Shown: positions 21,154 to 31,789 of the stretch, one piece after another
How positions within the stretch are numbered: the first letter of the stretch is position 1
How the letters are laid out: the number at the start of each line of letters is the position of its first letter
Source: Eretmocerus hayati
Taxonomy: Eukaryota; Arthropoda; Insecta; Hymenoptera; Aphelinidae
Length of the DNA stretch: 64,000 nucleotides
Assembly (NCBI GenBank): GCA_029851415.1
Contig: CM056741.1
Location: 85,636,282 to 85,700,281 of the forward strand
Reading direction: 5' to 3'
Program-made: the position numbers and the translations under genes
Notes under the pieces: generated by a model
Seen by the model: the letters and a program-made list of their open reading frames with translations, nothing else
Database searches by the model: none
What the model was told of the DNA's origin: nothing

Positions 21154-22876
21154 ACACTGTAGTAAAGTTTTTCGAAAAACTCCAACCAACAAGATAGATA
21201 CTTGTGGTGGTCTCCGGACAACATTTTTGGCTCAGGAGAACAAATTTATGTTTTCTTGTGAACTAATAGATGAAAACATCAGCACCGGCCACGCGAGCCT
21301 TTTCGGAAGAGAATTCAGGTTGAACAATGTTCTTGCGATTCATTATACAGATTGGTAACCGCTTGGGTAAGGCTCCCGGGTGGGTGTAGATTATGGGGTT
21401 GCTAAGGTATAAGACGGCAGCCCCAGCCGTGTGGTCACCAATCCGGATCATAAATCGCGGAAATGTTGCTTAACTTGGTTTTGTGACCGAAAAATCTCGC
21501 ACGGCCACTGTTTATGTTTCCTCTCATTTGTTTATGAGAAAAGATGAAGAAATTCGTTTTTCTGACTCAAAAATATCATCCAGAGCCTACCGTCCACCAA
21601 TCTCATGGATCCTGTGTATATGTTACCGAGAAAGCCCGAAATCCGTGAATGCCGGGCATTTACTAGTGAATCCTAAGATTCACCGGTCGAGGCCAGTGAA
21701 TGCTGACATTCACTAGTGAAAGCCCGGAATTCGTAGCTGATATCGTTGCTGAGGCCATAATTCGGGCTCTCATTAGTGATTGTCAGCCTTCACTGGTCAT
21801 CGACCAGTGATTGTCAGCATTCACTGGTCTCGACCAGTCATTATCAGCATTCACTGACCCGGACCAGTGAATGTCGGAGATCGGAAGAGTTGGGGAATGA
21901 AACTCGAATAAAATGTCGGACACATTGTCTTATCACCCCAAGTTTTTGAGGCAGGTTGGAATATAGGAAAATCAAGGTATAGCATTCAATACTCTCTCAA
22001 CCTTCCCGTATAAACCCCTACTCTGTGACAGCTCCGAAAAGAGTGAGTTTCACTCTTTTGGAGTGAGGATTTTGTGCGGGCCCAAGTGAATCTCATCATT
22101 GCCGAGTTGCCACAAAAAGGGGGTTCATTCAGAAAGGTTGAGGAAGTATGGCCTCTTTATTCATCACCCATCGAATGAGGTCAGGAGTTCCTGATTTCTA
22201 ACATTCATCTACTAAAGGTAGCCGTCGCGCAAAATTGGAAAGACAATGGTGTCAGCATGAGGAGCGTGTCATGAATAATCATAAGTGAAACGTTCATGTC
22301 ACTCAACTTTTGTCATTGACAATTATTTTCCATGAGGTGTGTCTGAGATCGACAAGTATTTGACAAGACATTCTATTGACAACTCCTCACTGATGGATAA
22401 TGGATATTTCTCCATATTCCAACCTGCCTTGGAAACTTGAGATGATAAGACAGTGTGTCTGACATTTTATTCGACTTCCATTCCCCAATTCTTCCGATCT
22501 CCGACATTCACTGGTCGATGCCCACTGAATTCTGACAATCACTGGTCGATGGACAGTGAATGTCAGCATTCACTGGCTTCGACCAGTGAATCTTAGGATT
22601 CACTAGTGAATGCACGGCAATTACGGAATTCGGGCTTCCACGGTAACGTTTATACCCATAGTCAACAGGTCGGAGTATTATTCACGCGACCTACGCATAG
22701 GAGTTCTGGATTGGTGGCCACCCATCCGGATAAAATCACCGTCGATACGCTGTCTAACCTGGATCCCCGATCGACGTGACTCGGAATTCCATCACGTGTT
22801 TGAAGAAGATTCAACCACCTGGTTAAAAGAAAAATTCAACCAACTGATGGAAAATTCAACCAATTTCTTACAGTGT
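21154..22876. mobile_element. 1.7-kb foldback element with palindromic CATTCACTGG arrays
   Basis: Termini ACACTGTA on the left and TACAGTGT on the right form a short inverted repeat. Internal arms (about 21870-21995 and 22380-22510) are also inverted, including CAGGTTGGAATAT and GACAGTGTGTCTGACAT / GTCGGACACATTGTCTTATC-type blocks. Between ends and arms sit arrays of GACCAGTGAATGTCAGCATT and CACTGGTCGA palindromic units (21650-21880 and 22497-22612). No transposase is visible. It separates nad4L from nad4 of the numt. Confidence 0.7.
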
Positions 22877-23156
22877 ATCAGATATGTATATATAATTGAA
22901 TAGGAATGGATATCTCAAGTGATATATCGATTATATTGAGATTATTGATCATCTCTTTTGTATTGAAAGTAAAAAATAACTTTGGTTCAATTAAATTATG
23001 ATTTGTTATCAATATTACTCATCACTTCAATAGTTACTTTTCATAATATAAATGATAAAATATCTCATTCATTTTTTGAAATGAGTTCAATTCCTACATT
23101 TTAAAAAGTCATAATTTGAGGATATCCACCTGAACGAATTAATTCTAGAATACATA
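22877..23156 (+). pseudogene. nad4: Numt: NADH dehydrogenase subunit 4, N-terminal third
   Basis: Frame fragments include FEMSSIPTF and GYPPERINS, matching the nad4 block 'FE.SLIPTL...GWGYQPERI.AS.YM', with AGA as Ser. Earlier residues (IILRLLIISFVLKVKNNFGS) fit the variable N-terminus. Stops and shifts are present. It is interrupted at 23156 by a TA microsatellite and a foldback. Confidence 0.75.
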
Positions 23157-23990
23157 TATATATATATATATATTTTACAGCCTGTCTCAGCTGAAGTGTT
23201 CAATCATTCAGTTGCGCTCGATTATGTGGTGGATTTCTAAGTCCAGTATAGATCAGGGGGCCTAATCTGAATATTTTTTGAGATATTAACTAAAGAAGTT
23301 CGACCAATCACGGTGTTCGGCCAGCCTACCGATCGCGAATTTTTTTTTCTTTGCTAACTTCCAGAGGTGAGAGGGCGTGCCTTCACTTGATGCGAAACAT
23401 ATGTGTTGCAGATCTCGAGCTCTCTTGCATAAGATTCTCGTGGAAGAAAAGCCCTCGGCGGTGAGAAAGGGCTTCGAAGGGTCATATAGCAAACTTGTGC
23501 CATAGTCAGGTATTAGCTACCCAGAGAGTGCTCATAAAATTTCGCTCGTGCTGATTCATTGTTCGCCGAAGGCTACCGAATATAGCTATAATGTAAAAAA
23601 GCGAATGCACTGAATACTTCGATGCGTTCGGCACCGTTGAATAATGCATTGATACTTGAGGCACCAGATGAGGGGGCTCATAGATCTTTGTCAGTTCTCG
23701 TTCACCGCAGGGGAATTTTATACGACGAGAATCTTGTGCGAGGGCACTGGAGATCTGCAACACATGTGTTTCGCATCTAGCAAAGGCACGCCTAATCACC
23801 CCTGCAAGCTAGCAAGGAAAGAAAATTCTCTCAATCAGTGGACTCATCGAAGTCCGTGATTGGTCCAACTTCTTAGATTGATAACTCAGAAATTATTCCG
23901 ATTAGACCCCCTGTTCTATACTGGACTAGGGAATCCATCACATAACCGAGCTGCACCTGAATTATTAAACACCTTAGCTGAGACAGGCTA
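23157..23990. mobile_element. 0.8-kb foldback inserted in the nad4 numt, with a TA microsatellite at its edge
   Basis: After (TA)n at 23157-23172, AGCCTGTCTCAGCTGAAGTG begins an arm of more than 230 bp that is repeated in reverse up to AGCTGAGACAGGCT (23976-23989). Shared blocks include TTCAGTTGCGCTCGATTATG / TTCAGGTGCAGCTCGGTTATG, GTCCAGTATAGA and GACCAATCACGG. The nad4 sequence resumes afterwards. The arms carry 60-100-codon frames that mirror each other and are not convincing genes. Confidence 0.8.
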
Positions 23991-24527
23991 TGTACAATAT
24001 TTGAATCTTTACATTTATTCTTCATTATTTTTCGTCCATTCAATCGTTCTTATTCCTCAATATTCACACATATTTTGAATCAAAGGATGAATTATGATTC
24101 CATTAATTCCATTTGTTATTCATTCATCGGTTTAGCTTATTCAATTAAATTTCCAATTTATTTATCTCATATTTGACTACCTAAAGCTCATTTGGAAGCT
24201 CCAGTATCAGGGAGAAAGATTTTAGCTGGAATTATATTAAAATTGGGAGGCTACGGAATTATTCGTACAACAATAATCATATTAAATCATTCTGCATATT
24301 ATAATTCCTATTTTTATTTCATCAAGTTCAATTGGGTTATTATTTCCAAGAATTTCATGTTTACGACGATATGACACTAAAGTATTGATTGCTTATTCAT
24401 CAACTGTTCATATGTGTATAATATTGATTGGTTTGATAGGATTAATAGGAGGGATTTCATTATTATTATCTCATGGATTAGGTTCACCTATATTATTCTT
24501 TTCATCCAATTTAATTTATAAAAATAC
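23991..24527 (+). pseudogene. nad4: Numt: NADH dehydrogenase subunit 4, central part
   Basis: [20 protein letters not shown] followed by [20 protein letters not shown] is the hallmark nad4 segment. Further on, TKVLIAYSSTVHMCIILIGL and GISLLLSHGLGSPILFF continue the same gene. At least two frameshifts occur (near 24120 and 24360). It is cut at 24528 by an LTR of the gag-only family, so the numt's far edge is lost. Confidence 0.9.
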
Positions 24528-25285
24528 CGTGAAATGGCGAGTCTCGAGCCTCCGGCCTGCGCGTCTCCCCCGTCACCTGACGATGCAACAGGTGCACCGT
24601 CAGCGTTTCTGACGGAGCTTTGCCCGTTTCCCCACCTAAAGCGCGAAGTCGCGGACAACGGGCCACGCTGCGGCAGACCGCTCTGACCAACGATTAGGAT
24701 CATACACACTCTCTCTCTCTCACCTCGATTATTTCTCACCCATTAAAAGTCACTCATCGATATAATACTTGTGTTCCTTCTGGAAACTATACCTTCCCAC
24801 GTTATATCTCTTTTTTGGTCCTAGGTGGGGTAGTTTCCCGCGAGTTAAAATTGTGCTTCGAAAAAATTTCCTTTCAAAAATCTTTCGGATTCTGCAAAAC
24901 TCCGTGAGAGTGTCTGGAAAATAAAAAGTGACCGAGGGAAGATCAGAGGTGAGCCGAGCAAACTCCAGACAACAAACCACAAGAAGCCAATCCGCAGCCT
25001 AAACCAAACCCACAAGGGAAATGGAACAACCACGACGGCTGACCAGCCGGACTTGCCCAAAACTGCGAGCGGGGCCAACATCCACGTTCCGCCGAGACGA
25101 CCTTAGACAATGAAGCTGCACAATCACCATCAACTTGCAAAGAGGATGGCTGTCCGATCATCTTCTCATCGCAATTATCAGAAACTGAAACCATCCATGG
25201 GCGCGCAGCTGCATCAGCATGACGTATGGAATGGAAGAACGTTTTAGCAATGAGTAATGTACAACTCCTCTTGAAATTTATCATG
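24528..25285 (+). mobile_element. Old truncated copy of the gag-only LTR family (5' LTR plus leader)
   Basis: 24528-24806 aligns with the LTRs at 41220 and 46697 (GGCGAGTCTCGAGCCTC, CACCGTCAGCGTTTCTGACGG, CGGCAGACCGCTCTGACCAA), but with many differences and a shorter CG-rich middle. The leader after it shares TTTTGGTNCTAGGTGGG, GTAGTTTCCCGCGAGTTAAA and ATGGAACAAC with the younger copy. Gag and the 3' LTR are missing. It landed in the nad4 numt. Confidence 0.8.
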
Positions 25286-25843
25286 TGACTTTCGCAAGTC
25301 TGAGCCGGTCACTAAATATGATTTGATCCACTTTTTTCGAATCTGCATTAGAATTGAGACTCAAACCGCCGTTGCTGTGCGCTTCGAATATATCAATGTT
25401 TATCAAATATCGAAATTAATCGGGATATTTCATATTATAAAGAGACGAATAACGTCTCCAATTATGCTTGACGAAATACCATGCGAGATTATCAAAATGG
25501 TGTTGTGATATAGTCGGATATTGAATCCAATACAGCAGAACTGAGGGATAACTCTCATCTGAAGCCGCCAAATCGGAAATAAATTCAACACTGGGGATGT
25601 ATTATTGTAAAATCTCTTGCGAGGGAGTCTGAATTCTTACAAGTGGATGATGAATGTTAATTTGTGATCCCAATCAAATCAAAACTTTGAAAGTTTGTTG
25701 AATCTCGACATTTCACAAAAATTGATGATATTGAGGATATCGGATTTGCTTGGCAGCAAATATGGTCATATATGATCAAATCCACGAAACGCGGTGATTC
25801 GTGCGTTACGTCCTTTGCGCACCGATTCTTCACACCAATGGCT
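25286..25843. other. Stretch with no recognisable feature
   Basis: An AT-rich stretch with a 61-codon frame at 25323-25508 ending in DEIPCEIIKMVL, which is too short to interpret. Nothing else is supported. Confidence 0.4.
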
Positions 25844-26245
25844 ATATGGGCCATTCTCCATCAGCGCGTTATCCTGGACATCTATATCCTAAAGAAAAAA
25901 CCGGGATTAAAAACTGTCCTGGTGGGTAGGATATCTTCCATTTCACTATAGATGAACGTATGTTATTTTGGCCAACCAAATCTGAATGCACAGCAACGTA
26001 AAATGGATTTCTGTGAATTTTGGAGCCACGGAGTTTACACTACCGACACGGAGTTTACAAAAATCACGCGAAGACTCTCCTTACGGAGTGAGGGGACACA
26101 TATACTACCTTGATAAAAGTGTTGGTGTCTGAATGTGATTATTTGAACTCAAGGGTCAAGTAATATCTATCATGGGAGCGCGTATTTTATTCGGTTTGGA
26201 CCGCAGATATAGATCAGTGCACGACTCTCGAAATCCGAGCACCAA
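25844..26245 (-). mobile_element. Truncated second copy of the 10.7-12.8 kb DNA transposon
   Basis: ATATGGGCCATTCTCCATCAGCGCG opens the copy. Its sequence is the reverse complement of about 12410-12808, including the motif CACGGAGTTTACA twice (26032-26059). The opposite terminus is missing; the sequence passes into the large palindrome at about 26246. Confidence 0.75.
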
Positions 26246-26640
26246 CGATAGGGGGGCCACGGGGTCTGGGTCGGTTATCTCTCCCAAGATTTTTTTACAG
26301 TTTTGTACTATCAAGAATAAGAAGAATCCAGAGTGACTCCATCGAATGGGTCTCCTGTCCAAAGATACAGCCACTGGGATTAGCATTGCTCATATAGGCC
26401 CATGTTAAAAAGTGATATATATGAGTCATTTCGGAGCATTTCAGCCAGAGGCGTCACCAGGAGGTCTGGGGAAAATCCCAAAAAATTTTTCCATCAAAAC
26501 TATGTTTGAAAAGTACAAAAAAAATTTTTTGGGATTTTTCCGAAGGCCTCCACGGGTCCTAGGGCCCACAGAAGGTCCATTTTAGGCCTTTTTGGGCTAT
26601 TTCTGGAAAATCATAGCTCCGACTAGACTCAATATTTTTT

Positions 26641-28706
26641 TATATGTAATTAATTTTGACACTCGATCGATATGATCAGATATCGTATTTATCACTCGCG
26701 GGAATTTCAAATTATGAAGATATAATTTTTTCGGTCTTTGCGAGTTAAGGTCAGCAGATATTGCTGACGTTTTTTGGCATCAATCGAGAATGGATTTTAC
26801 TACAACTCTCGATCAATGCACCTTTAGAGCCTCGTATGGTTCCGAGAATGCATCCAAAAGATTTTGATGGAAAGGAATGAAAAGTAAAGATGAGAAATGA
26901 GAAACTTTATGAAAAAATTTGGATTCTACGCTGATGTTATGCGTGTTTCGGCCTTCTTTCATTGCTCGGGCTTTTCAAAGTGGTGGAGGAGCAATGAAAG
27001 TTTACCACTGACACGCGGCTCAAGTGGCCGAATGTTCGATGGTTTGGACGCCCTTATATACGAAAGTTCATCTTCGTTAAGCGCTTGCGAGAAAGGTCAT
27101 TTTAACCCGCTATTTCCATTTGATTTCTCAACACTTTGACTTTGGCGGCTCTTCGGCCTTCTGCCGGAGATATATGTAATTAATTTCGACACCCGATCGA
27201 TATGATCGGATATCGTATTTATCACTCGCGGGAATTTCAAATTATGAAGATATAATTTTTTCGGTCTTTGCGAGTTAACGAAGATGAACTGTCGTATATA
27301 AGGGCGTCCAAACCATCGAACATTCAGCCACTTGAGCCGCGTGTCAGTGGTAAACCTCCATTGCTCTTCCACCACTTTGAAAAGCCCGAGCAATGAAAGA
27401 AGGGCGAAACACGCATAACATCAGCGTAGAATCCAATTTTTTTCATGAAGTTTCTCATTTCTCATCTTTACTTTTCATTCCTTTCCATCAAAATTCTTTG
27501 GATGCATCCTCGGAACCATACGAGGCTCTGAAGGTGCACTGATCGAGAGTTGTAGTAAAATCCATTCTCGATTGATGCCAAAAAACGTCAGCAATATCTG
27601 CTGACTTTGACTCGCAAAGACCGAAAAAATTATATCTTCATAATTCGAAATTCCCGCGAGTGATAAATACGATATCCGATCATATCGATCGAGTGTCAAA
27701 ATTAATTACATATATCTCCGGCAGAAGGCCGAAGAGCTGCCGAAGTAAAAATGTTGAGAAATCAAACGGAAATAGCGGATTAAAATGACCTTTCTCGCAA
27801 GCGCTTAATGAAGATGAACTTTCGTATATAAGGGCGTCCAAACCATCGAACATTCGGCCACTTGAGCCACGTGTCAAGCGTAAACTTTCATTGCTCTTCC
27901 ACCACTTTGAAAAGCCCGAGCAATGAAAGAAGGGCGAAACACGCATAACATCAGCGTAGAATCCAAATTTTTTCATAAAGTTTCTCATTTTCCATCTTTA
28001 CTTTTCATTCCTTTCCATCAAAATCCTTTGGATGCATCCTCGGAACCATACGAGGCTCTAAAGGTGCATTGATCGAGAGTTGTAGTAAAATCCATTCTCG
28101 ATTGATGCCAAAAAACGTCAGCAATATCTGCTGACTTCAAGTCGCAAAGACCGAAAAAATTATATCTTCATAATTCGAAATTCACGCGAGTGATAAATAC
28201 GATATCCAATCATATCGATCGAGTGTCAAAATTAATTACATATATCTCCGGCAGAAGGCCGAAGAGCTGCCAAAGTAAAAATGTTGAGAAATCAAATGGA
28301 AATAGCGGGTTAAAATGACCTTTCTCGCAAGCGCTTAACGAAGATGAACTTTCATATATAAGAGCGTCCAAACCATCGATTATTCGGCCACTTGAGCCGA
28401 GTGTCAGTGGTAAACTTTCATTGCTCTTCCACCACTTTGAAAAGCCCGAGCAATGAAAGAAGGGCGAAACACGCATAACATCAGCGTAGAATCCAAATTT
28501 TTTCATAAAGTTTCTCATTTCTCATCTTTACTCTCCATTCCTTTCCATCAAAATCCTTTGTTGCATCCTCGGAACCATACGAGGCTCTAAAGGTGCATTG
28601 ATCGAGAGTTGTAGTAAAATCCATTCTCGATTGATGCCAAAAAAACGTCAGCAATATCTGCTGACTTTAACTCGCAAAGACCGAAAAAATTATATCTTCA
28701 TAATTT
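26641..28706. mobile_element. Foldback-like element of about 530-bp tandem units in inverted arms
   Basis: About 1.2 units run in plus orientation (26641-27290) and about 2.6 in minus orientation (27290-28706). Each unit has the blocks GATCGATATGATCGGATATCG, TCGGTCTTTGCGAGTTAA, TGCTGACGTTTTTTGGCATCA and AAAGTTTCTCATTT. The insertion is flanked by CAATATTTTTT on both sides, and the other palindrome arm shows the unoccupied site ACTCAATATTCTTTTAC. Tandem repeats inside inverted arms with a 9-11 bp duplication are the design of Drosophila FB elements. Each complete unit contains a frame of about 100 codons starting MRNFMKKFGFYADVMRV, conserved among units but of unknown meaning. Confidence 0.7.
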
Positions 28707-29569
28707 CAATATTTTTTCACGTACTTGGGCGCATTTCCTTCGTTAGGACTAGCACTTTTGAAAAGAAATAGTCCGGAATCAATCATGCAGCCTAGTAACT
28801 TCTAGGAGCTATGCGCTGAGAGCAGATTTTAGCGATTTTTGGGCCTGCTTCCAAGCAATCCAGCTCCTACTAGACATGTGATAATCGTCTTCTGCATGTG
28901 GTCTTTCTGAAGGTCTTGAGAAAACCTACAATTTGACCACTTGAAGAAGTTGATTATCGTACTTTTGATAGGAGCCATAGCCGATACAAGTTGAGCAGTT
29001 TTGTAAAAACGCAAAACTTTGAGCTCAATTTAAAAAAATCGTTTCTTTTCTTTCGACCCCAAACCTGTGCGAATATGTTTTTCGATATCGATACTATCAA
29101 TTAGAACAATAATCCGGGTGAGGCATTCAATTCTCGATTTGATTCAGCCAATTTAAAATACTCTTTTTTGACTTCTTGCTTAAAATGCCACCACAGGCAT
29201 GGCTCGCATATGCTTCCATCTGAATTTTTGAGCCTCAATCTGGGTAGAATTACTCCTCAAAGTACCCCCAAATATGTATAAGAACTTCCGGAGGCGAGCC
29301 TCAAGCCAGAAGTGAGTTGGAGGCTCAAACCACCAGGTCCGAGATGGGCATTATTCCGTCTAATTTCGGGCATGCGAGCGAGGGCTCGATTTTCCGTGTT
29401 TCTGCTCACAAACGAGACGAGCAGTGGCTAGAACGGAGATTCAAACTTGCTTTCCCGAATCAAGATGACCATCTCAACACGATTCCGGTGTCAATTTGTG
29501 CTTAGGATATCATCTGATCCTTAAACGGCGTTAACTTTCGTAATAACAGGTTTTGCTCCTCTACTGCAA

Positions 29570-29697
29570 CCCTGGTAGAAATTCATCCTAATGTAACACA
29601 TTATTAGCCATAAAATGGCCATTTTCACCCAAAATTGGCCAAAAATAGCCATTTTATGTCTATTAATGTGTTACATCGAAGTAAATTTCTACCAGGG
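29570..29697. mobile_element. 128-bp MITE with CCCTGGTAGAAATT termini at the palindrome axis
   Basis: CCCTGGTAGAAATT and its reverse AATTTCTACCAGGG bound an almost perfect palindrome including TGTAACACATTA and AAAATGGCCATTTT blocks. It is too short to code. Confidence 0.8.
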
Positions 29698-30614
29698 AAA
29701 ATGACGATATATCAAAGCCTCATCGACCATGAAATCGTGTTCAGATGGTAATTTTGAGTCGAGAGACTATCTTTGAATTCCCATTCTAGTCACTCGTCTC
29801 GTTTGTGAGGTAGGATACGGGGAATCGAGCCCTCGCTCGCCTACCCCAGACGGAATAATGCCCATTTTGGACCTGATGGTTTGAACCTCCAGCTCGCTTC
29901 GGGCTCGAGGCTCGCCTCTAGAAGTTCTTACACATATTTGGGGGTACTTGGGGGAGTAATTCCACCCAGGTTGGTGCACAATAACTCAGATGGAAGCATA
30001 TGCGAGCCATGGCTGTGTTGGCATTTTAAGCATAAAGTCAAAAAGAAGTATTTTAAATTGGCTGAATCAAATCGAGAATTGAATAGCCCACCCAGATCAT
30101 TGTTCTAATTGATAGTATTGGTATCGGGAAACATATTCGCACAGGTTTGGGGTCGGAAGAAAAGAAACGATTTTTTTTAATTGAGCTCAAAGTTTGGCAT
30201 TTTTACAAAACTGCTCAACTTGTATCGGCTATAGCTCCTATCAAAAGTACGATAATCGACTTCTTCAGGTGGTCAAATTGTAGGCTTTTTCAAGACCTTC
30301 AAAATGACCACATGCAGAAGTCGATTATCATATGTCTAGTAGGAGCTAGATTGCTTTGAAGCAGGCCCAAAAATTGCTAAAATCTGCTCTCAGCAAATAG
30401 CTCCTAGAAGTTACTAGGCTGCATGATTGATTCCGGACTATTTTTCTTCAAAAGTGCTAGTCTCAACAAAGGAAATGCGCCCAAGTATGTAAAAGAATAT
30501 TGAGTCCATTTGGAGCTATGATTTTCCAGGAATAGGCCGAAAAAGGGCCTGAAATAGACCTTCTGTGGGCCCTAGGACCTGTGGAGGACTTCGGAAGAAT
30601 CCCAAAAAATTTTT

Positions 30615-30928
30615 TTTGCAACTGTGTGCGCGAAGTTGTAAAAAAATGAGACTTCTCTTCATTATTTACAGTGCGAGAAGTAATGCGTGAATGACTTCTC
30701 ACACAGTTATACATTTACGCACTGGTGGAGGGTGCGTAAATGTAACTCCTCGCTCTAATGCATTTTCATTCACGCACAGTTCCAAAATATGATGTCACGT
30801 CATCCCTCTGAATTTGTGGGAACTTCGTTTCCAAGTGTGCGTGAATATTAACTTCTCGCACTCGTTTGGCAACTTGTGCGGAAATTGACCTTCTCGCAAT
30901 TGTTGCGTAATATACTATTTTGTACTTT
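30615..30928. mobile_element. Second copy of the GCGAGAAGT foldback
   Basis: This is nearly the same sequence as 15018-15260 joined to 15420-15497, lacking the middle. It interrupts the right arm of the giant palindrome; the left arm (26505-26540) shows the unoccupied CCCAAAAAATTTTTTTTGTAC. Confidence 0.75.
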
Positions 30929-31484
30929 TTAATCATAGTTTCAATGGAAAAAATTTTCTGGGATTTTTCCGAGACCCCCCTGGTGACGCCTCTGGCTGAA
31001 ATGATCCGAAATGACTCATATGGATATACTGATAATACCAACGTTTCTGCTTGTATCTTCGGACAGGAGGCTCATTTGACGGAGTTACTCTAGATTTTTC
31101 ATATTCTACGTGTTAGCAAACTGTGAAAAAATTTTGGGGATGATTGGCGACCCGGACTCCGTGGTCCCCCCTTGTAAGTGGCTAAACTCGGCACAACAGC
31201 ATGATCTTGGGCTCAAATGATAGGTGGCAGATTCAATGATCAATATTGATGACTATCATTGTTTGAAAATTGCAGTACGATATGAGGGAATAGCAAATAC
31301 ATGCATTTTTCGCTTTTTCACGGTTTTTTTGTACAGGTCGGGAAATATTGATTTTTCAAAAAAATGTGTAGAGTAATTTTTTGTAGCTTTCTTTAAGATC
31401 TAAAAATTTTCAAGTTGGTTATTTGGTCTTGTCGATCTTGAAGGACGGTGAGGAACTAAATAAATTCCCAAGATTTCAAGATGG

Positions 31485-31545
31485 GAACTTTTATTGCTAC
31501 GTTTCGTCCACTAAGTTTCGTGGACCTCATCAGGCTGCGGGTTTC
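31485..31545 (-). ncRNA. Hammerhead ribozyme-like motif, best-preserved copy
   Basis: On the minus strand CTGATGA is followed by one extra G, then a perfect 6-bp helix GTCCAC/GTGGAC around GAAACTTA, then GAAAC and GTA. Two bases on each side (GC before CTGATGA, GC after GTA) can form helix I. At 3.4 kb the same positions are AC and GT, a compensatory change. Helix III would be only AC/GT, as in the minimal hammerheads reported from Penelope-like elements. The extra G between the core and helix II is shared by all copies and may reduce activity. Confidence 0.55.
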
Positions 31546-31789
31546 TGTTTGACATATGAAGATAGAAAATATGGAATATTGTTACAAGTGATGGATGTAT
31601 GAATATTCAAGATGCGCAACTTACATTATTCTTTAGATCGTCATGATATTTTTTGAACGATCTTGTGATAGAGCCCAGACGTAACGTCTGGCTCCTGTCG
31701 ATACAAGTAAATAGAATGAGTCATCGGTCTCCTTTTAGACTCAAATTTATATGAGCGCAATCGCAGAATGAAGAAGGTGACATATATGA

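Larger units (their letters stand above)
26246..31185. repeat. Giant nested palindrome, about 4.9 kb
   Basis: The outer arms 26246-26640 and about 30487-31185 are reverse complements (CCTGGTGACGCCTCTGGCTGA, CTCCTGTCCRAAGATAC, GGGCCCTAGGACC). The inner arms 28707-29560 and 29760-30486 pair as well (GACTAGCACTTTTGAA, CATGTGATAATCG, GAGCGAGGGCTCGAT), with the axis near 29630. Later insertions break the symmetry: a tandem foldback at 26641-28706 in the left arm, a GCGAGAAGT element at about 30615-30928 in the right arm, and a small MITE at the centre. Because one arm is always uninterrupted, each insertion can be bounded. Confidence 0.8.

Noticed and set aside
21650..22612. CRISPR-like array of CATTCACTGG palindromes
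   Set aside because: Unit spacing is irregular, spacers are not unique, the context is a eukaryotic transposon, and no cas genes are present.
23286..23859. Several 65-97 codon frames as genes
   Set aside because: They mirror each other in the inverted arms of a foldback and lack motifs.
14720..24527. True mitochondrial sequence or assembly contamination
   Set aside because: Frames carry stops and shifts, and the genes are separated by nuclear transposons, so it is an integrated numt.
27680..28518. Paired 102-codon ORFs as a duplicated gene
   Set aside because: They are carried by tandem foldback units, and near-identity of the units explains their conservation without requiring protein function.
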